A stretch of 64,000 nucleotides of DNA from Candidatus Margulisiibacteriota bacterium (GTDB lineage: Bacteria > Margulisbacteria > WOR-1 > O2-12-FULL-45-9 > XYB2-FULL-48-7), in contig JBAZTH010000002.1 in assembly GCA_041661965.1 (NCBI GenBank), positions 496,001 to 560,000 of the forward strand, given 5' to 3'. Of this stretch, positions 15,876-25,200 are shown one piece after another (position 1 is the first letter of the stretch; the number at the start of each line of letters is the position of its first letter). The notes beneath the pieces were generated by a model that saw only the letters and a list, made by a program, of their open reading frames with translations, had not been told where the DNA came from and made no database searches. The position numbers and the translations under genes were made by a program.

Positions 15876-15903
15876 AATATAGCACACTTTCCCCGATCAT
15901 CAA
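15876..15903 (-). promoter_or_regulatory. Promoter of the ABC-F gene, leaderless type
   Basis: On the minus strand TTGATG and TATATT are separated by 16 bases. The -10 ends six bases before the ATG at 15869, and no Shine-Dalgarno is present. Confidence 0.6.
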
Positions 15904-15914
15904 ATTTTAGCGGT

Positions 15915-16637
15915 TTAAATTTCCGTGGTCAAACCGATGCGGAGGACGCTCTGGTAACTGCTGTCCGACAACCCTTTTCCGTAGCCGATGATAAATTGGG
16001 TGAAGTCTCCGAGCCAAAAGCGGGCTCCCAGTTGGAAGGTCAGAGGAGAAGGGGTCCCCGAGGTGTCGCCGGCGATTTCGGCAAAGGCCTCGCCTTGCTC
16101 GCCGAAGAGGATCGTCTCCATGGCGGCCGAATAGTAGGTGTAATTGGCCGCCGGCGCCCCTTGCGGCACGCCGACGATCATGTAGCCGCCGTTTAAATGC
16201 ATAGTTAGCAGGCCAAGCCCTTTGGTTAAAATAAAAGTGCCGCTGTAATTCGCGTAGCCTGACCCGGTCCCTTGGATCGACGAGCCGTTTGCCAGTTTGC
16301 TTGACAGTTTCAGGCTCAAGCCTTCCGTCCGGCTGAATTGGAGGAGCTTGAATTTGATGTTGAGCGTGGCGTCCTGCAGACCGGCCGGAGTGGTCAGTGA
16401 GGCCGGCAGTTCGGCCCCCGCTTCCAGATTCCCCACGATCCCTCGTTTAATGATGAAAAGAAGCTGTCGTTTTTCACCCCCGGCAAACTGGAAATTGGAG
16501 TAGCCCATTTCCAGGGCGGTCCGGCCGGCCGGCGTTGTTTTGTTATTATCGGTTGCTAGAGGGAAGAGGGCGCCGGCCGACGAAGCCAGGCCGGCTAGCA
16601 GCGCCAAGGCGAAGATTAGGCTAAATAATTTTTTCAT
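15915..16637 (-). CDS. Predicted outer-membrane beta-barrel protein, unknown function
   Basis: This 240-residue protein has a clear signal peptide (MKKLFSLIFALALLAGLASSAGA) and then alternating polar/hydrophobic strands rich in Gly and aromatics, ending RIGLTTEI. The pattern resembles small transporter-like barrels that report on meta-pathway or alginate-export folds, but no specific family can be named. Its start overlaps the end of the DUF1015 gene by 17 bases, so the two are cotranscribed. Confidence 0.6.
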   Translation of the reverse strand: MKKLFSLIFALALLAGLASSAGALFPLATDNNKTTPAGRTALEMGYSNFQFAGGEKRQLLFIIKRGIVGNLEAGAELPASLTTPAGLQDATLNIKFKLLQFSRTEGLSLKLSSKLANGSSIQGTGSGYANYSGTFILTKGLGLLTMHLNGGYMIVGVPQGAPAANYTYYSAAMETILFGEQGEAFAEIAGDTSGTPSPLTFQLGARFWLGDFTQFIIGYGKGLSDSSYQSVLRIGLTTEI

Positions 16638-17958
16638 TATGGTCGAAGTTGAACATGACCAGTCCGGAAAGGAGCTTCGGAAAGAAAAAAGTCGATTTGT
16701 GCGGCATCTTCTCGAAACTGTTAGCGATCTCGATGATCTGCTCGATCTTCACCGGGTTCAGCAGGAAAGCCAGCTGAGCTTTTTTGTCGTCGACCAGTTT
16801 GACCGCTTCTTCGTCTTTTTGAGTGTAGACCAGCTTATCTTCGGTTTCATGGGCGATCCGCAGCACCCGGGAGAAAACGGTATAGTGAAGGACGTTGGCG
16901 TCCAGCTCTTTCCAGGCTTTCGGCTTGTCTTCTTCGACCAGGTCGTTGACGCTTTGGTCGGCCTTCAGGGTTAAAAGGAGAAAACGATGGTTTCCGAGAT
17001 ACAGGCCGAAAGCGTGCCCTTTTTCGCCGGCTTTGGCCAGGTCTTTCATCAGTTTTTTTCGGGTCTCGTCGGCGCTCTTTTTGGTCGCCTGGTAAACGGC
17101 AACCTCATAATATTGGCGGAGCTCTTCTTCGAAGCGCGGCTGTTCGAAGAAGGGGATCGGCAGGACCACCCGATGGATCGGCAGGACGACGAGGCCGGCC
17201 CCTTCGAGGGGGGTGAAATACATCATGATATGGTTGTAGGCTTCTTCTTCGGAGAACTTAGTGTTCTTTTTCTTCATTTCGTCGCGGAAGCGGAGCGCCG
17301 CTTCATAGCGGTGGTGGCCGTCGGCGATGTAGATCGCCTTATCTTTCATTTCCTGGATCACTTTATTGATCGCCGGCAGGCGGTCGACCCGCCAGAGGCG
17401 ATGGACGGTCCCCAGCTCGTCTTTGGCCTCGACGGTCGGCTGGCGTTTCATGAAGGCTTTGAGCGTTTTAACGACCTTCTCTTTTTTATCGGAGTAGAGG
17501 GTAAAGATCGACTCGAAATTAGCGTTGGCCGCCCGCATTAATTGGAGCCGGTCAAGCTTCGCTTTGGGATAAGTGAACTCATGCGGATAAACTTTGCCGC
17601 GTCCCACTTCCTCGAGGCGAAGCAAAGCGATAAAACCGACGCGCGAAAAGGTCTTTCCCTGGGCCTTGAACTTTTGTTCGTAAACGTAGAGGTTTGGCTT
17701 GTCGTCCTTAAGCATGATCTTATGACGCAGCCACCCCTGCAGAAAAGCGGAAGCGCGGACGTAGCGATTGTTGTAAATGGTATCCGAGGCGAACTCTTTA
17801 CCCAGGATCAGGCGGATAAAATTAAAATCGCTCCGGCCGTAAAGTTCTTCCTGATACTCGGGACTGATAACGTCGTAAGGAGGGGCCATGACTTTGGCGA
17901 GGTTTTTGAGCTTCTTTTTGTTGTAAATTATCCCGTTGAATGGGAAAATCCTGACCAT
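16621..17958 (-). CDS. DUF1015 family protein
   Basis: This 445-residue protein matches DUF1015: an N-terminal RIFPFNGIIYN strand, MAPPYDVISPEYQEEL, and the central YIADGHHRYEAALRFR motif near residue 225. The last is reminiscent of the nucleotide-binding motif of the ParB/Srx fold, members of which include serine kinases; that link is recalled and not tested. I start at the ATG preceding VRIFPFNG, because upstream residues fall in the promoter. It is the first gene of a two-gene operon with a barrel protein. Confidence 0.82.
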   Translation of the reverse strand: MVRIFPFNGIIYNKKKLKNLAKVMAPPYDVISPEYQEELYGRSDFNFIRLILGKEFASDTIYNNRYVRASAFLQGWLRHKIMLKDDKPNLYVYEQKFKAQGKTFSRVGFIALLRLEEVGRGKVYPHEFTYPKAKLDRLQLMRAANANFESIFTLYSDKKEKVVKTLKAFMKRQPTVEAKDELGTVHRLWRVDRLPAINKVIQEMKDKAIYIADGHHRYEAALRFRDEMKKKNTKFSEEEAYNHIMMYFTPLEGAGLVVLPIHRVVLPIPFFEQPRFEEELRQYYEVAVYQATKKSADETRKKLMKDLAKAGEKGHAFGLYLGNHRFLLLTLKADQSVNDLVEEDKPKAWKELDANVLHYTVFSRVLRIAHETEDKLVYTQKDEEAVKLVDDKKAQLAFLLNPVKIEQIIEIANSFEKMPHKSTFFFPKLLSGLVMFNFDHNEKII

Positions 17959-17968
17959 AATTGCGGTA

Positions 17969-17997
17969 ATTGTAACATACTTTACGGCGAATGCCAA
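17969..17997 (-). promoter_or_regulatory. Promoter of the DUF1015 gene
   Basis: On the minus strand TTGGCA (17992-17997) and TACAAT (17969-17974) are 17 bases apart. The -10 is ten bases before the ATG, leaving a leader of only a few bases. Confidence 0.7.
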
Positions 17998-18005
17998 ATC
18001 CGTGC

Positions 18006-18011
18006 TAAAAT
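18006..18011 (+). promoter_or_regulatory. -10 element placed for leaderless start at 18018
   Basis: TAAAAT ends six bases before the ATG. The -35 region is poor (TTTACG at 17981-17986 is spaced 19). It is divergent to the DUF1015 promoter. Confidence 0.5.
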
Positions 18012-18017
18012 AGGCCT

Positions 18018-18263
18018 ATGGAACCAGCGGAAAAACTGCAAAAAGAGATCCACGGTTTTCTTGAGACTTATAAAACCTTGCCGCCGGAAGGGCGGGCCAG
18101 CTTTGAAGCGGTCATTAATAAGAATTTGCGCGACGCGGACGCAAAGACCGCCGGTTTATACCGCGCTTTGATCAGAGCGGCGCAGAATAATGCGACTGTT
18201 GAGGCCGCGATCGAGGAGCTTCACTTAGCCGCCGGACAGCCTAGCGTTTTCGACCCTCAATAA
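18018..18263 (+). CDS. Small hypothetical protein (81 aa)
   Basis: This 81-residue, helix-rich, charged soluble protein shows no recognisable domain. Support for it being real comes from a -10 hexamer at the leaderless spacing, an intergenic location upstream, and codon use like its neighbours. It overlaps the 3' end of parB by 23 bases in the convergent direction. Function is unknown. Confidence 0.55.
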   Translation: MEPAEKLQKEIHGFLETYKTLPPEGRASFEAVINKNLRDADAKTAGLYRALIRAAQNNATVEAAIEELHLAAGQPSVFDPQ

Positions 18264-19092
18264 TATCCAGCACTCTTTCCAAATCTTCCCTGGAGAAATA
18301 ATCGATCTCAATTCGGCCCCGTTCGGGAGAGCCGAAGATCTTAACCTTGGTTGCCAGCCGGTTGGTCAGCTTTTCGATCAGGGCGTTAAGTTCGGTGTTT
18401 TGGGAAAAGGCCCGTTTGCGCGGCGCTTTTTTCCGGTCTTTGGACTGGGTTACCGTTTCGGCATCCCGAACATTCATTTTATTCTTGACCATTTGTTTCC
18501 AGAGGTCGAGCTGTTTGGCTTCGCTGTCCAAACTTAACAAGGTCCGGGCGTGGCCCATGGCGATCTCGCGCTGGCGCAGGCTTTCCTTGATCGGTTTGGG
18601 GAGGGAGAGAAGTCTGACCATGTTGGCGACCGTCGACCGGCTTTTCCCGACCTTCTTGGAGATGTCTTCCTGGGTCATGCCGAACTCGGAGGCGAGGCGG
18701 GCGTACCCTTCCCCTTCATCCATCGGGTTCAGGTCTTCCCGCTGGAGGTTTTCGATCAAGGCGATCTCCAGCGACTGTTCGTCGGTGAAGTCCTTGACGA
18801 TCGAAGGGATAGCGGTGATCCCGGCCATTTTGGCTGCCCGCAGACGGCGCTCGCCGGCGATCAGTTCGTACTTGCCGTTGCGCATTCGAGTCAGGATCGG
18901 TTCAATAACCCCCTGGGCTTTGATGGAATCGGCCAGGTCCTGGAGCAGTTCTTTGTTAAAGTTGGTGCGGGGCTGGCGCGGATTGGGGATGACCGAGTTG
19001 ATGTCGACGTTGATCACGGTCCGACCCCCCATAAAAACCGAACCCTGCGGGATCAAAGCGCCTAATCCTTTGCCTAAACCTCTTTTTTGCAT
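18241..19092 (-). CDS. parB: Chromosome-partitioning protein ParB (Spo0J)
   Basis: This 283-residue protein starts with the classic KRGLGKGLGALIP and has the N-terminal CTPase motifs (PRQP, GVIEPILTR, GERRLRAAK, ENLQREDLNP). The helix-turn-helix region follows (MTQEDISKKVGKSRSTVANMVRLL), with a C-terminal dimerisation segment. I choose the ATG at 19092, two bases after the parA stop, because AGGA lies seven bases upstream; an ATG six codons earlier overlaps parA. ParB binds parS and loads the segregation machinery. I did not see a parS site in the window. Confidence 0.95.
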   Translation of the reverse strand: MQKRGLGKGLGALIPQGSVFMGGRTVINVDINSVIPNPRQPRTNFNKELLQDLADSIKAQGVIEPILTRMRNGKYELIAGERRLRAAKMAGITAIPSIVKDFTDEQSLEIALIENLQREDLNPMDEGEGYARLASEFGMTQEDISKKVGKSRSTVANMVRLLSLPKPIKESLRQREIAMGHARTLLSLDSEAKQLDLWKQMVKNKMNVRDAETVTQSKDRKKAPRKRAFSQNTELNALIEKLTNRLATKVKIFGSPERGRIEIDYFSREDLERVLDIIEGRKR

Positions 19093-19093
19093 G

Positions 19094-19861
19094 TTAGATC
19101 CTGTTGTCATCTAAAACCTCCCGACATAAATTTTCATAGGCTTCCGCCCCTTTGCTCCCCGGATCGTAGAACAGGATCGGCTGGCCGAAGCTCGGCGCTT
19201 CCGCCAGGCGGACATTGCGCGGGATGACGGTCTTGAAGACCTTGTTCCCGAAATATTTTCTGGTTTCATCTGCGACCTGCGAAGAAAGGAGGGTGCGCGG
19301 GTCGAACATCGTCAGGACGATGCCGCGGATCTTAAGGGCCGGGTTAAGGTTCTCTCTGACCAGTTCCAGGGTATGGGTCAGTTGGCTGATCCCTTCCAGG
19401 GCGTAATACTCGCACTGGATCGGGATGATCACTTCGTCGGCCGCGGTCAGGGCGTTAACCGTCAGGAGCGAGAGGGAGGGGGGGCAATCGATGACCAGAT
19501 AGTCGTAATTGTCCTTAACCATCGCCAAGGCTTCTTTCAGGCGGGTTTCCCGGGGGTCCATCCCGACCAGTTCGACTTCGGCGCCGGCCAGGCGGGGGGT
19601 CGAAGGCAAAACATCAAGATTGGCGATGTTGCTTTTGATAATTGCCTCGCCCGGGTGGACCCCTTCGATCATGACGTTGTAAAGGCAGAGATTTAAATTG
19701 CTGCGGTCGACCCCAAGCCCGGCACTTGCGTTGCTCTGGGCGTCAATATCGACCAGCAGGATTTTTTTGCCGAAGGTTGCCAGGTATGAGGCCAGGTTTA
19801 CCGTCGTGGTAGTTTTGCCAACCCCGCCTTTTTGATTGACAACTGCGAAAGCGATCGCCAT
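19094..19861 (-). CDS. parA: Chromosome-partitioning ATPase ParA (Soj)
   Basis: This 255-residue protein has the deviant Walker A KGGVGKTTTTVNLA starting near residue 11, the Walker A' region VDIDAQSN, and the Walker B-like DCPPSLSLLTVNAL. Its short N terminus is that of chromosomal Soj rather than plasmid ParA with a DNA-binding domain. The order rsmG-parA-parB is the conserved bacterial arrangement usually found near the replication origin. A strong extended -10 lies six bases before the ATG, so parA-parB can be transcribed separately from rsmG. Confidence 0.96.
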   Translation of the reverse strand: MAIAFAVVNQKGGVGKTTTTVNLASYLATFGKKILLVDIDAQSNASAGLGVDRSNLNLCLYNVMIEGVHPGEAIIKSNIANLDVLPSTPRLAGAEVELVGMDPRETRLKEALAMVKDNYDYLVIDCPPSLSLLTVNALTAADEVIIPIQCEYYALEGISQLTHTLELVRENLNPALKIRGIVLTMFDPRTLLSSQVADETRKYFGNKVFKTVIPRNVRLAEAPSFGQPILFYDPGSKGAEAYENLCREVLDDNRI

Positions 19862-19867
19862 GAGCGG

Positions 19868-19876
19868 ATTATATCA
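19868..19876 (-). promoter_or_regulatory. Extended -10 promoter of parA, leaderless type
   Basis: On the minus strand TGATATAAT ends six bases before the parA ATG and overlaps the last codons of rsmG. There is no Shine-Dalgarno before parA. Confidence 0.65.
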
Positions 19877-20521
19877 CAGGGGTCTTTTTTTTGCCATGCC
19901 GCTGCGACGGGGGTATTTTTCCGGGGTTGGGGTGATTTTGTCGATGAAAACCAGCGAGCGGGAGTCGTATTTATCGACCCGCTTAAAGCGGCCCCCAAGA
20001 AGGGTCAGGGCTGGCTGGGAGGCTTCGATCTCCGGTTCAATGGCTAATTCTTTGTAGGCGACGAACAGTCCGCCGACCTTGACGAAGGGGAGGCAGTATT
20101 CGGCCAGGGTATTTAGCTCGGCCACGGCCCGGGCGATCGCCAGATCAAAGCGCTCGCGGCGGCCGGCCGTTATTTCTTCCGCCCGCCCCCAGACCACTTC
20201 GACCCCCTTGAGCCCGAGGCGGGCGACCAGCTGTTCCATAAACTCAACTTTTTTCTTGGTCGCCTCAACTAAGGTTAACCGAATATCGGGGCGGACGATC
20301 TTGAGCGGTATCCCGGGGAAACCGGCGCCGGCGCCGATATCAATGACCGATTCGTGTTTCAGATCGAGGGAATTAAGGAGGAGGAGCGAGTCGTCGAAAT
20401 GCTTTTTTCGTATTTCCTCGGGCTCGATTATTGCAGTCAGGTTGAACTTATTGTTCCACTTGATCAATTCATTCAGGTAAATATTAAATTTACCGTCATT
20501 TGTCATTTGCTCATTTGACAT
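19874..20521 (-). CDS. rsmG: 16S rRNA (guanine-N7) methyltransferase RsmG (GidB)
   Basis: This protein of about 215 residues has the RsmG sequence KWNNKFNLTAI, the SAM-binding DIGAGAGFPGIPLKI, TLVEATKKKVEFM and ARAVAELNTLAEYC. It methylates G527 of 16S rRNA. The first dozen codons lie inside a tandem AAATGAC-type repeat (20495-20530), which supplies several ATGs; family similarity begins at about residue 10, so a shorter start such as the ATG at 20506 is also possible. It follows bamA by 19 bases. Confidence 0.93.
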   Translation of the reverse strand: MSNEQMTNDGKFNIYLNELIKWNNKFNLTAIIEPEEIRKKHFDDSLLLLNSLDLKHESVIDIGAGAGFPGIPLKIVRPDIRLTLVEATKKKVEFMEQLVARLGLKGVEVVWGRAEEITAGRRERFDLAIARAVAELNTLAEYCLPFVKVGGLFVAYKELAIEPEIEASQPALTLLGGRFKRVDKYDSRSLVFIDKITPTPEKYPRRSGMAKKRPL

Positions 20522-20530
20522 TGGTCATTT
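20495..20530. repeat. Short tandem AAATGAC-like repeat at the rsmG start
   Basis: On the minus strand five imperfect units of AAATGAC/CAATGTC run through the start region of rsmG and encode MSNEQMTND. It adds start codons but no protein similarity. Confidence 0.6.
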
Positions 20531-20540
20531 CGCGAAGCGG

Positions 20541-22211
20541 CTAGAACGCTTGGCCGATTGAGAAATGCATGATCCCTTCGCTGAAAGTGCGGCCGCCGGG
20601 TACGCCGTAATCCAGTCGGATCGGGCCGAGCGGCGTGTTGATCCTTATTCCCGGGCCCCAGCCGGAAAGGAAGTCGTTGGTGTTGGGGGGGTCGTTGCTC
20701 CAGGCATTTCCCCAGTCGTAGAAGAAGACCCCCTGGAACATTTCGGAGAAGTTCAGCCGGTACTCGCCGTTCAAAATGATCTTTAACGTCCCTTTATGGG
20801 CTTCGGAAGGATAATAACCGCGAATGGTGTTGGCGCCGCCGGCCCAGTAAAGTTCGCCGATCGGCACGTCGCCTGTTCCGACGCCGAAGCCGGTGTGGAA
20901 AGCGGCGACCTGGTTTTCAAAGATCGAATAATAATGGTTGAGATCGAGACTGATCTTGGAGAAGGTCGTGTTGTTTCCGGTTTGCTTGAACCCTTCTTTG
21001 AGTTCCAAGGTGTAGTAGCGTCCCTCTTTCGGATTAAGCCAAAAATCTCTGGTGTCGAAGGCGAGAGTGACCGCCAGCGTGTTGGAAATATAGGCCTCAA
21101 AGGTCGAGCCGCCGTAGGGATCGACGTTTTCCCGGCCGAGGGTGAAGGCGATATTGTAGTTCCCGGAGAGCGGTTTGCCGAATGAAACGTCCGCTCCGTT
21201 ATACTGGGCTTGCTGGTCGGCCTGGAAGACGTCGCGGCCGACGGTCAGCCAGCGCCGAAAAGTGAAGGATGTTTTGTCGCCAAGTTTTTCCGGCCAGAAC
21301 CAGGGGTTGGTGTATTTGAACTGATAGGAGGAGAGTTGCTGGCCGAGCTGTCCGCGGATCAAAAGGCCCTGGGCGGTCCCCATCAGATTGTTGATCGAAA
21401 GGTCGACAAAACCGAAGCCCCCTTCGCGCTCACCCCAGCCGCCGCCGAAGTTGATCGTGCTGGTCCGGGTCTCTTTGACCTTTAACCGGAGAATGATGTT
21501 GTCCTTGGCGGTCCCTGGCTCGAAGTTCGGGGTCAATTCCGAGAAAAAGCCAAGGTTGAAAACATTGCGCAGATCTTTCTTGAGCTGGTCTTCGTTCAGC
21601 ACCGCGCCCGGCCTGGTCTTGAATTCACGGAGAATAACGTAATCTTTGGTGGTGTCGTTCCCTTCCAGGACGATCGATTCCATCCGCCCTTCGATGATCT
21701 TAAAAGTCAGGGTCCCGGTCTCCTTGTTGGTGTCGACGTCGGCGATCCGCGAGAGCATGTAGCCCCCTTTTTTGTAGAGAGTATTGATTGCCTCGATATC
21801 GTCCTGGAGCTTTTTGAAGTTCAAGAGGTTGCCCGGCTTGGTTTGGACCAGCGCCTGAAGCTCGGCCGAGGAATAAACCGAGTTGCCGTCGAAAACAACG
21901 GCGTTGATCTGCGGGTTTTCCACGACGTTGAAAATGATTTTAGTGCCGCCGGCTTTGGCTTCGAACGAGGAAGAGACGTCGGCGAAATAACCGAGCGCGT
22001 AGATCGCTTTCAGGTCGTTCCGGACTTTGTCGTCGGTCAGCGTGCTGCCGGCGCGGCTGAAGATCACGTCGATAATATCTTTTTCCGGGATGGCCTTGTT
22101 GCCCCGGACCTCAATGGCGGAGATCAGCGGGACCAGTTCCACGGCGGCCAGGACGCCGCCGCAGTGCAGGATCATTAAGCCCAAAATAATACCGGTGAAA
22201 ACATTTTTCAT
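20541..22211 (-). CDS. bamA: Outer-membrane assembly factor BamA (Omp85)
   Basis: This 556-residue protein begins with a signal peptide (MKNVFTGIILGLMILHCGGVLAA), then three POTRA-like repeats (starting at IEVRGNKAIPEKDI, INAVVFDGNSVYSS and MESIVLEGNDTTKDY), then an Omp85 barrel ending in Phe with RLDYGVPGG near the C terminus. Proteobacterial BamA has five POTRAs and about 800 residues, so this is a short form. It inserts barrel proteins into the outer membrane and shows that the cell is diderm. The start is placed at the Met of the signal peptide, with AGAGGT upstream. The gene lies 11 bases after tamB. Confidence 0.92.
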   Translation of the reverse strand: MKNVFTGIILGLMILHCGGVLAAVELVPLISAIEVRGNKAIPEKDIIDVIFSRAGSTLTDDKVRNDLKAIYALGYFADVSSSFEAKAGGTKIIFNVVENPQINAVVFDGNSVYSSAELQALVQTKPGNLLNFKKLQDDIEAINTLYKKGGYMLSRIADVDTNKETGTLTFKIIEGRMESIVLEGNDTTKDYVILREFKTRPGAVLNEDQLKKDLRNVFNLGFFSELTPNFEPGTAKDNIILRLKVKETRTSTINFGGGWGEREGGFGFVDLSINNLMGTAQGLLIRGQLGQQLSSYQFKYTNPWFWPEKLGDKTSFTFRRWLTVGRDVFQADQQAQYNGADVSFGKPLSGNYNIAFTLGRENVDPYGGSTFEAYISNTLAVTLAFDTRDFWLNPKEGRYYTLELKEGFKQTGNNTTFSKISLDLNHYYSIFENQVAAFHTGFGVGTGDVPIGELYWAGGANTIRGYYPSEAHKGTLKIILNGEYRLNFSEMFQGVFFYDWGNAWSNDPPNTNDFLSGWGPGIRINTPLGPIRLDYGVPGGRTFSEGIMHFSIGQAF

Positions 22212-22222
22212 TGAAAACCTCT

Positions 22223-25200
22223 TTACCAAAAATAGAATCCAGCTTTTAGGGTGATCTTCTGATATCCGGTGGCCGGTTCGTTCAGGTTCAACGGCTCCCG
22301 ATAATATATTATAGCCCAAATAGGATTGATTTTGAAGGTTAATTGATAGTTGAAGGAATTTTGCGCCGCGCCGGAGATCGTCGGCTCTTTGATTTGAGCG
22401 TAACGGACGTCGATAAAAAGGCGGTCGAAAAAGCCTTTGACGAAGCCGACGCTCCAGGCCGGCGTCCCTTCCTGCTGCAGGCCGACCGGGTCTTTGACTC
22501 CCATTGCCTCCCTGACCTTGGGCCCAAGATTATATTCCAAAGTTAGGCTTTCCAATCCGAGTTTTTGTTCGACTTCCCGTTCCACTCCCCGGAAGAGAAT
22601 GGTTTGGATCCGGCTGCTGACGAAGTCGGCCACGACCACGTTGGTTTCGACGGCGTCCTGCCCCTTTTCGCCGCCCGTTTTAACGCCGGTCAGGCCTCTG
22701 ATAAAATCGGGCAGGAGTAAGACCCTTAGATCCGATTCCGAATAATTGGCCGGGACCATCTCCGACGGGGTCTTGCTCTTGTCCTCGACAAAACCGGATA
22801 AATTTACCTTGAGTCCGCGGGTCTTGTCTTGAGAGCCGATCAACCCGTTGAGCTTGGCGACAATGGCGACCTTTTTCTTTTTCGGGGCGCCGTCGGCGCC
22901 GATTTCCTGGTCTTCGACGTTGACCAGGGAAGTGATAGCGATCTGGGGCAAAAAGCCTTCCGTTCCTTTTCCCCCGGTGAAGATGGCGAGGTTTTCCTCG
23001 GACTGCTCGGAATAAGGGAAATATTTTTGCTGTTGGTCGGGAGTGAGAAGTCTAAATTCGCGGCTCAAGAGATTGATCGTTCCCCGTTTGACCTGAACTC
23101 GTCCGAGGAGGGTCGGCGCCCGCATATCGCCGGTTATCTTGAGCCCGCGGCTTTCGATTTCCAGGTTCATGAAGATATTGCTTAAGTCGAGCGTCCCGAT
23201 ATCGCCCATGACGGCGTAAACGTTTTTGTTCAAGTTGACTTCCAGATCGAATTGAAAGGGAACTTGCTTAGAATTACCGCCTGATTTTGACAAAGTAACG
23301 ACCGAGTTGTCGATATTGATCTTGCCGCTTAAGGTCGGGCCGGCGCTTAGGTCGAAAGCGAGCGGCCCATGGAGGGTGAGCCGGTCGATTTGAAGGGAGC
23401 CGATGTAAAGGTTGGGGAAAGCGGCGAAGATTGAGGTCGGGCTGATCGTCAGATTTAGGCCGACCCTGGGCTGGTCGCCGAGCGCTTGGGCCAGATCGAC
23501 GTAGCCGGCCGCTCCGAGCGGGTTTAGATAATTCCTGGTCCGCTCGCCGGTCCAAAGGGCGGTCAGCGCTTCGAGACTGACCAGACTGTCGATTATTAGT
23601 GCTTGGCCGTTCAGGCTTTTCAGACTGGAGGCCAGGGAATTAAGCCTAACTTCCGCGTCTTCCAGGAAGATCGTGCCGTTGAGCCTCGGCTGGTTTAAAG
23701 AGCCGTTCGCCCGCAGCGTCAAACCGGCCTTCCCTTGGACCCAGGTAACCTGGTCGTTAAAAAGATTGATGATCCCGAACCCGTCGCCGTTTAAGTCGGC
23801 CCGCAGATTGATTTTAGTCGGCGCGCCGAAAAGCACTTCGCCCTCGACGGTGGAAAGGTCTTTATCGGTTTGCAATTGCAAGCGGCCGATGGTCAGCCGG
23901 CCGGCATTATAATTAATCACGGCCGTCCAGGAATCAAAGCGGGCGCCGGCGGCGCTGTTATCCTTCCCCCCGGCGGACAAGGCGACGATCGGCGCGTTAA
24001 GCGAGCCGCCGATCGTTGAATCAAGAATAAAAGAGCCCTTGAAATTTTTGCCGGGAAAGACGACGCTTAAAATATCGAGCGGCATTTCCCGGGCTTTGAC
24101 CTCCAGGCCGAGTTTGCCGGCCAGGCTGAATTCGCCCGCGGCATTGAGGCTCCCCCGTTCTTTGGCCATGATCGCCTTGTCGACCGCCACCCGTCCGTTA
24201 TTAAGCGAGGCGGAAAGGAACAAGGAATCGAAAAGAAAGCCGCTGAACCCTCCTTTTTTAACCTGGACTTGTAAGTTGCCGGAGGGATTGCCCGCCTTCC
24301 CTTGGACCGAAAGCCGTCCGTCCGCTTCTCCGGTCAGGCTTTCGGTCGGAGTGATCGCCGCTTTTTTTTCGAATTCCCGGCGGATCGTTTCCCAGCCGCG
24401 CAAAAAATTCGGTTTTGTCGGATCGGCGCTGTACCAGATCGTTTTCCCTTGTTGGTGTTTTTGCGCGCTGTAAGCGAGGCCGGTCAACGAAAATATTTGC
24501 GGCGCCGCTTTTTTCTTGGCGGTGATTCCCCAGCGGTAAGCTTCGCTTCTGATCCCTTCGATCAGTTTGTAGACCGTCGCGACCTCGGCTTTCTCGGTTT
24601 CCAGGTCGAAGTCGAGATCGGATTCGCTTGGCTGGTTAAAATTAAGATTGGCGCTTCCCTTGAGCGCTAGAGCGGTCCGGCCGCGGCGGAAAATGATCGG
24701 CGCCAGGGTTTGCAGCTTATTTTGACTGAAGTACAAGCTCCCTTCGATCCGATCAAGGAACAGATCGTTGTACTCCAGCTGGTCGGCCCAAAAAGTCGCG
24801 GCGACATTCGGTTTATCGGGGTGTCCCTCCAGCTTTACGGTCGTGCCGAGCTCTCCTTCCAGCCGGCCGTAGCGATAAGTAAACTCGCGCCAAAGCCCAA
24901 GATCGGTGACTCCGGCGATCGTTGCTTTGAGGTTTTTGCCGGGGACGAGCTCAATATTCAGATTAAGACGAAGCTTGGGCCCTTCCAGCCGGCCGTCGGC
25001 AAGATAAAAAGCGCGATTGCGCCAGGCGAGACCGGCTGTTCCCCGGCTGACCGGCGCCCGCGCGATCTTTCCGTCAGTCAGGGCCAGGCGGCCGTTGAAA
25101 TTGAGGGCCTGCAAACTGTCGATCGAGGTGATCTTGGTCTCCGGCGGCAGATAGCCGAAAACCTCAAAGCTGGCGGTAAAACGGCCGACCGGATTTTTCA

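Noticed and set aside
18241..20521. Replication origin or parS sites near rsmG-parA-parB
   Set aside because: I saw no cluster of DnaA boxes (TTATCCACA-like) and no TGTTTCACGTGAAACA-like palindrome in reading this region; the gene order alone is not enough.
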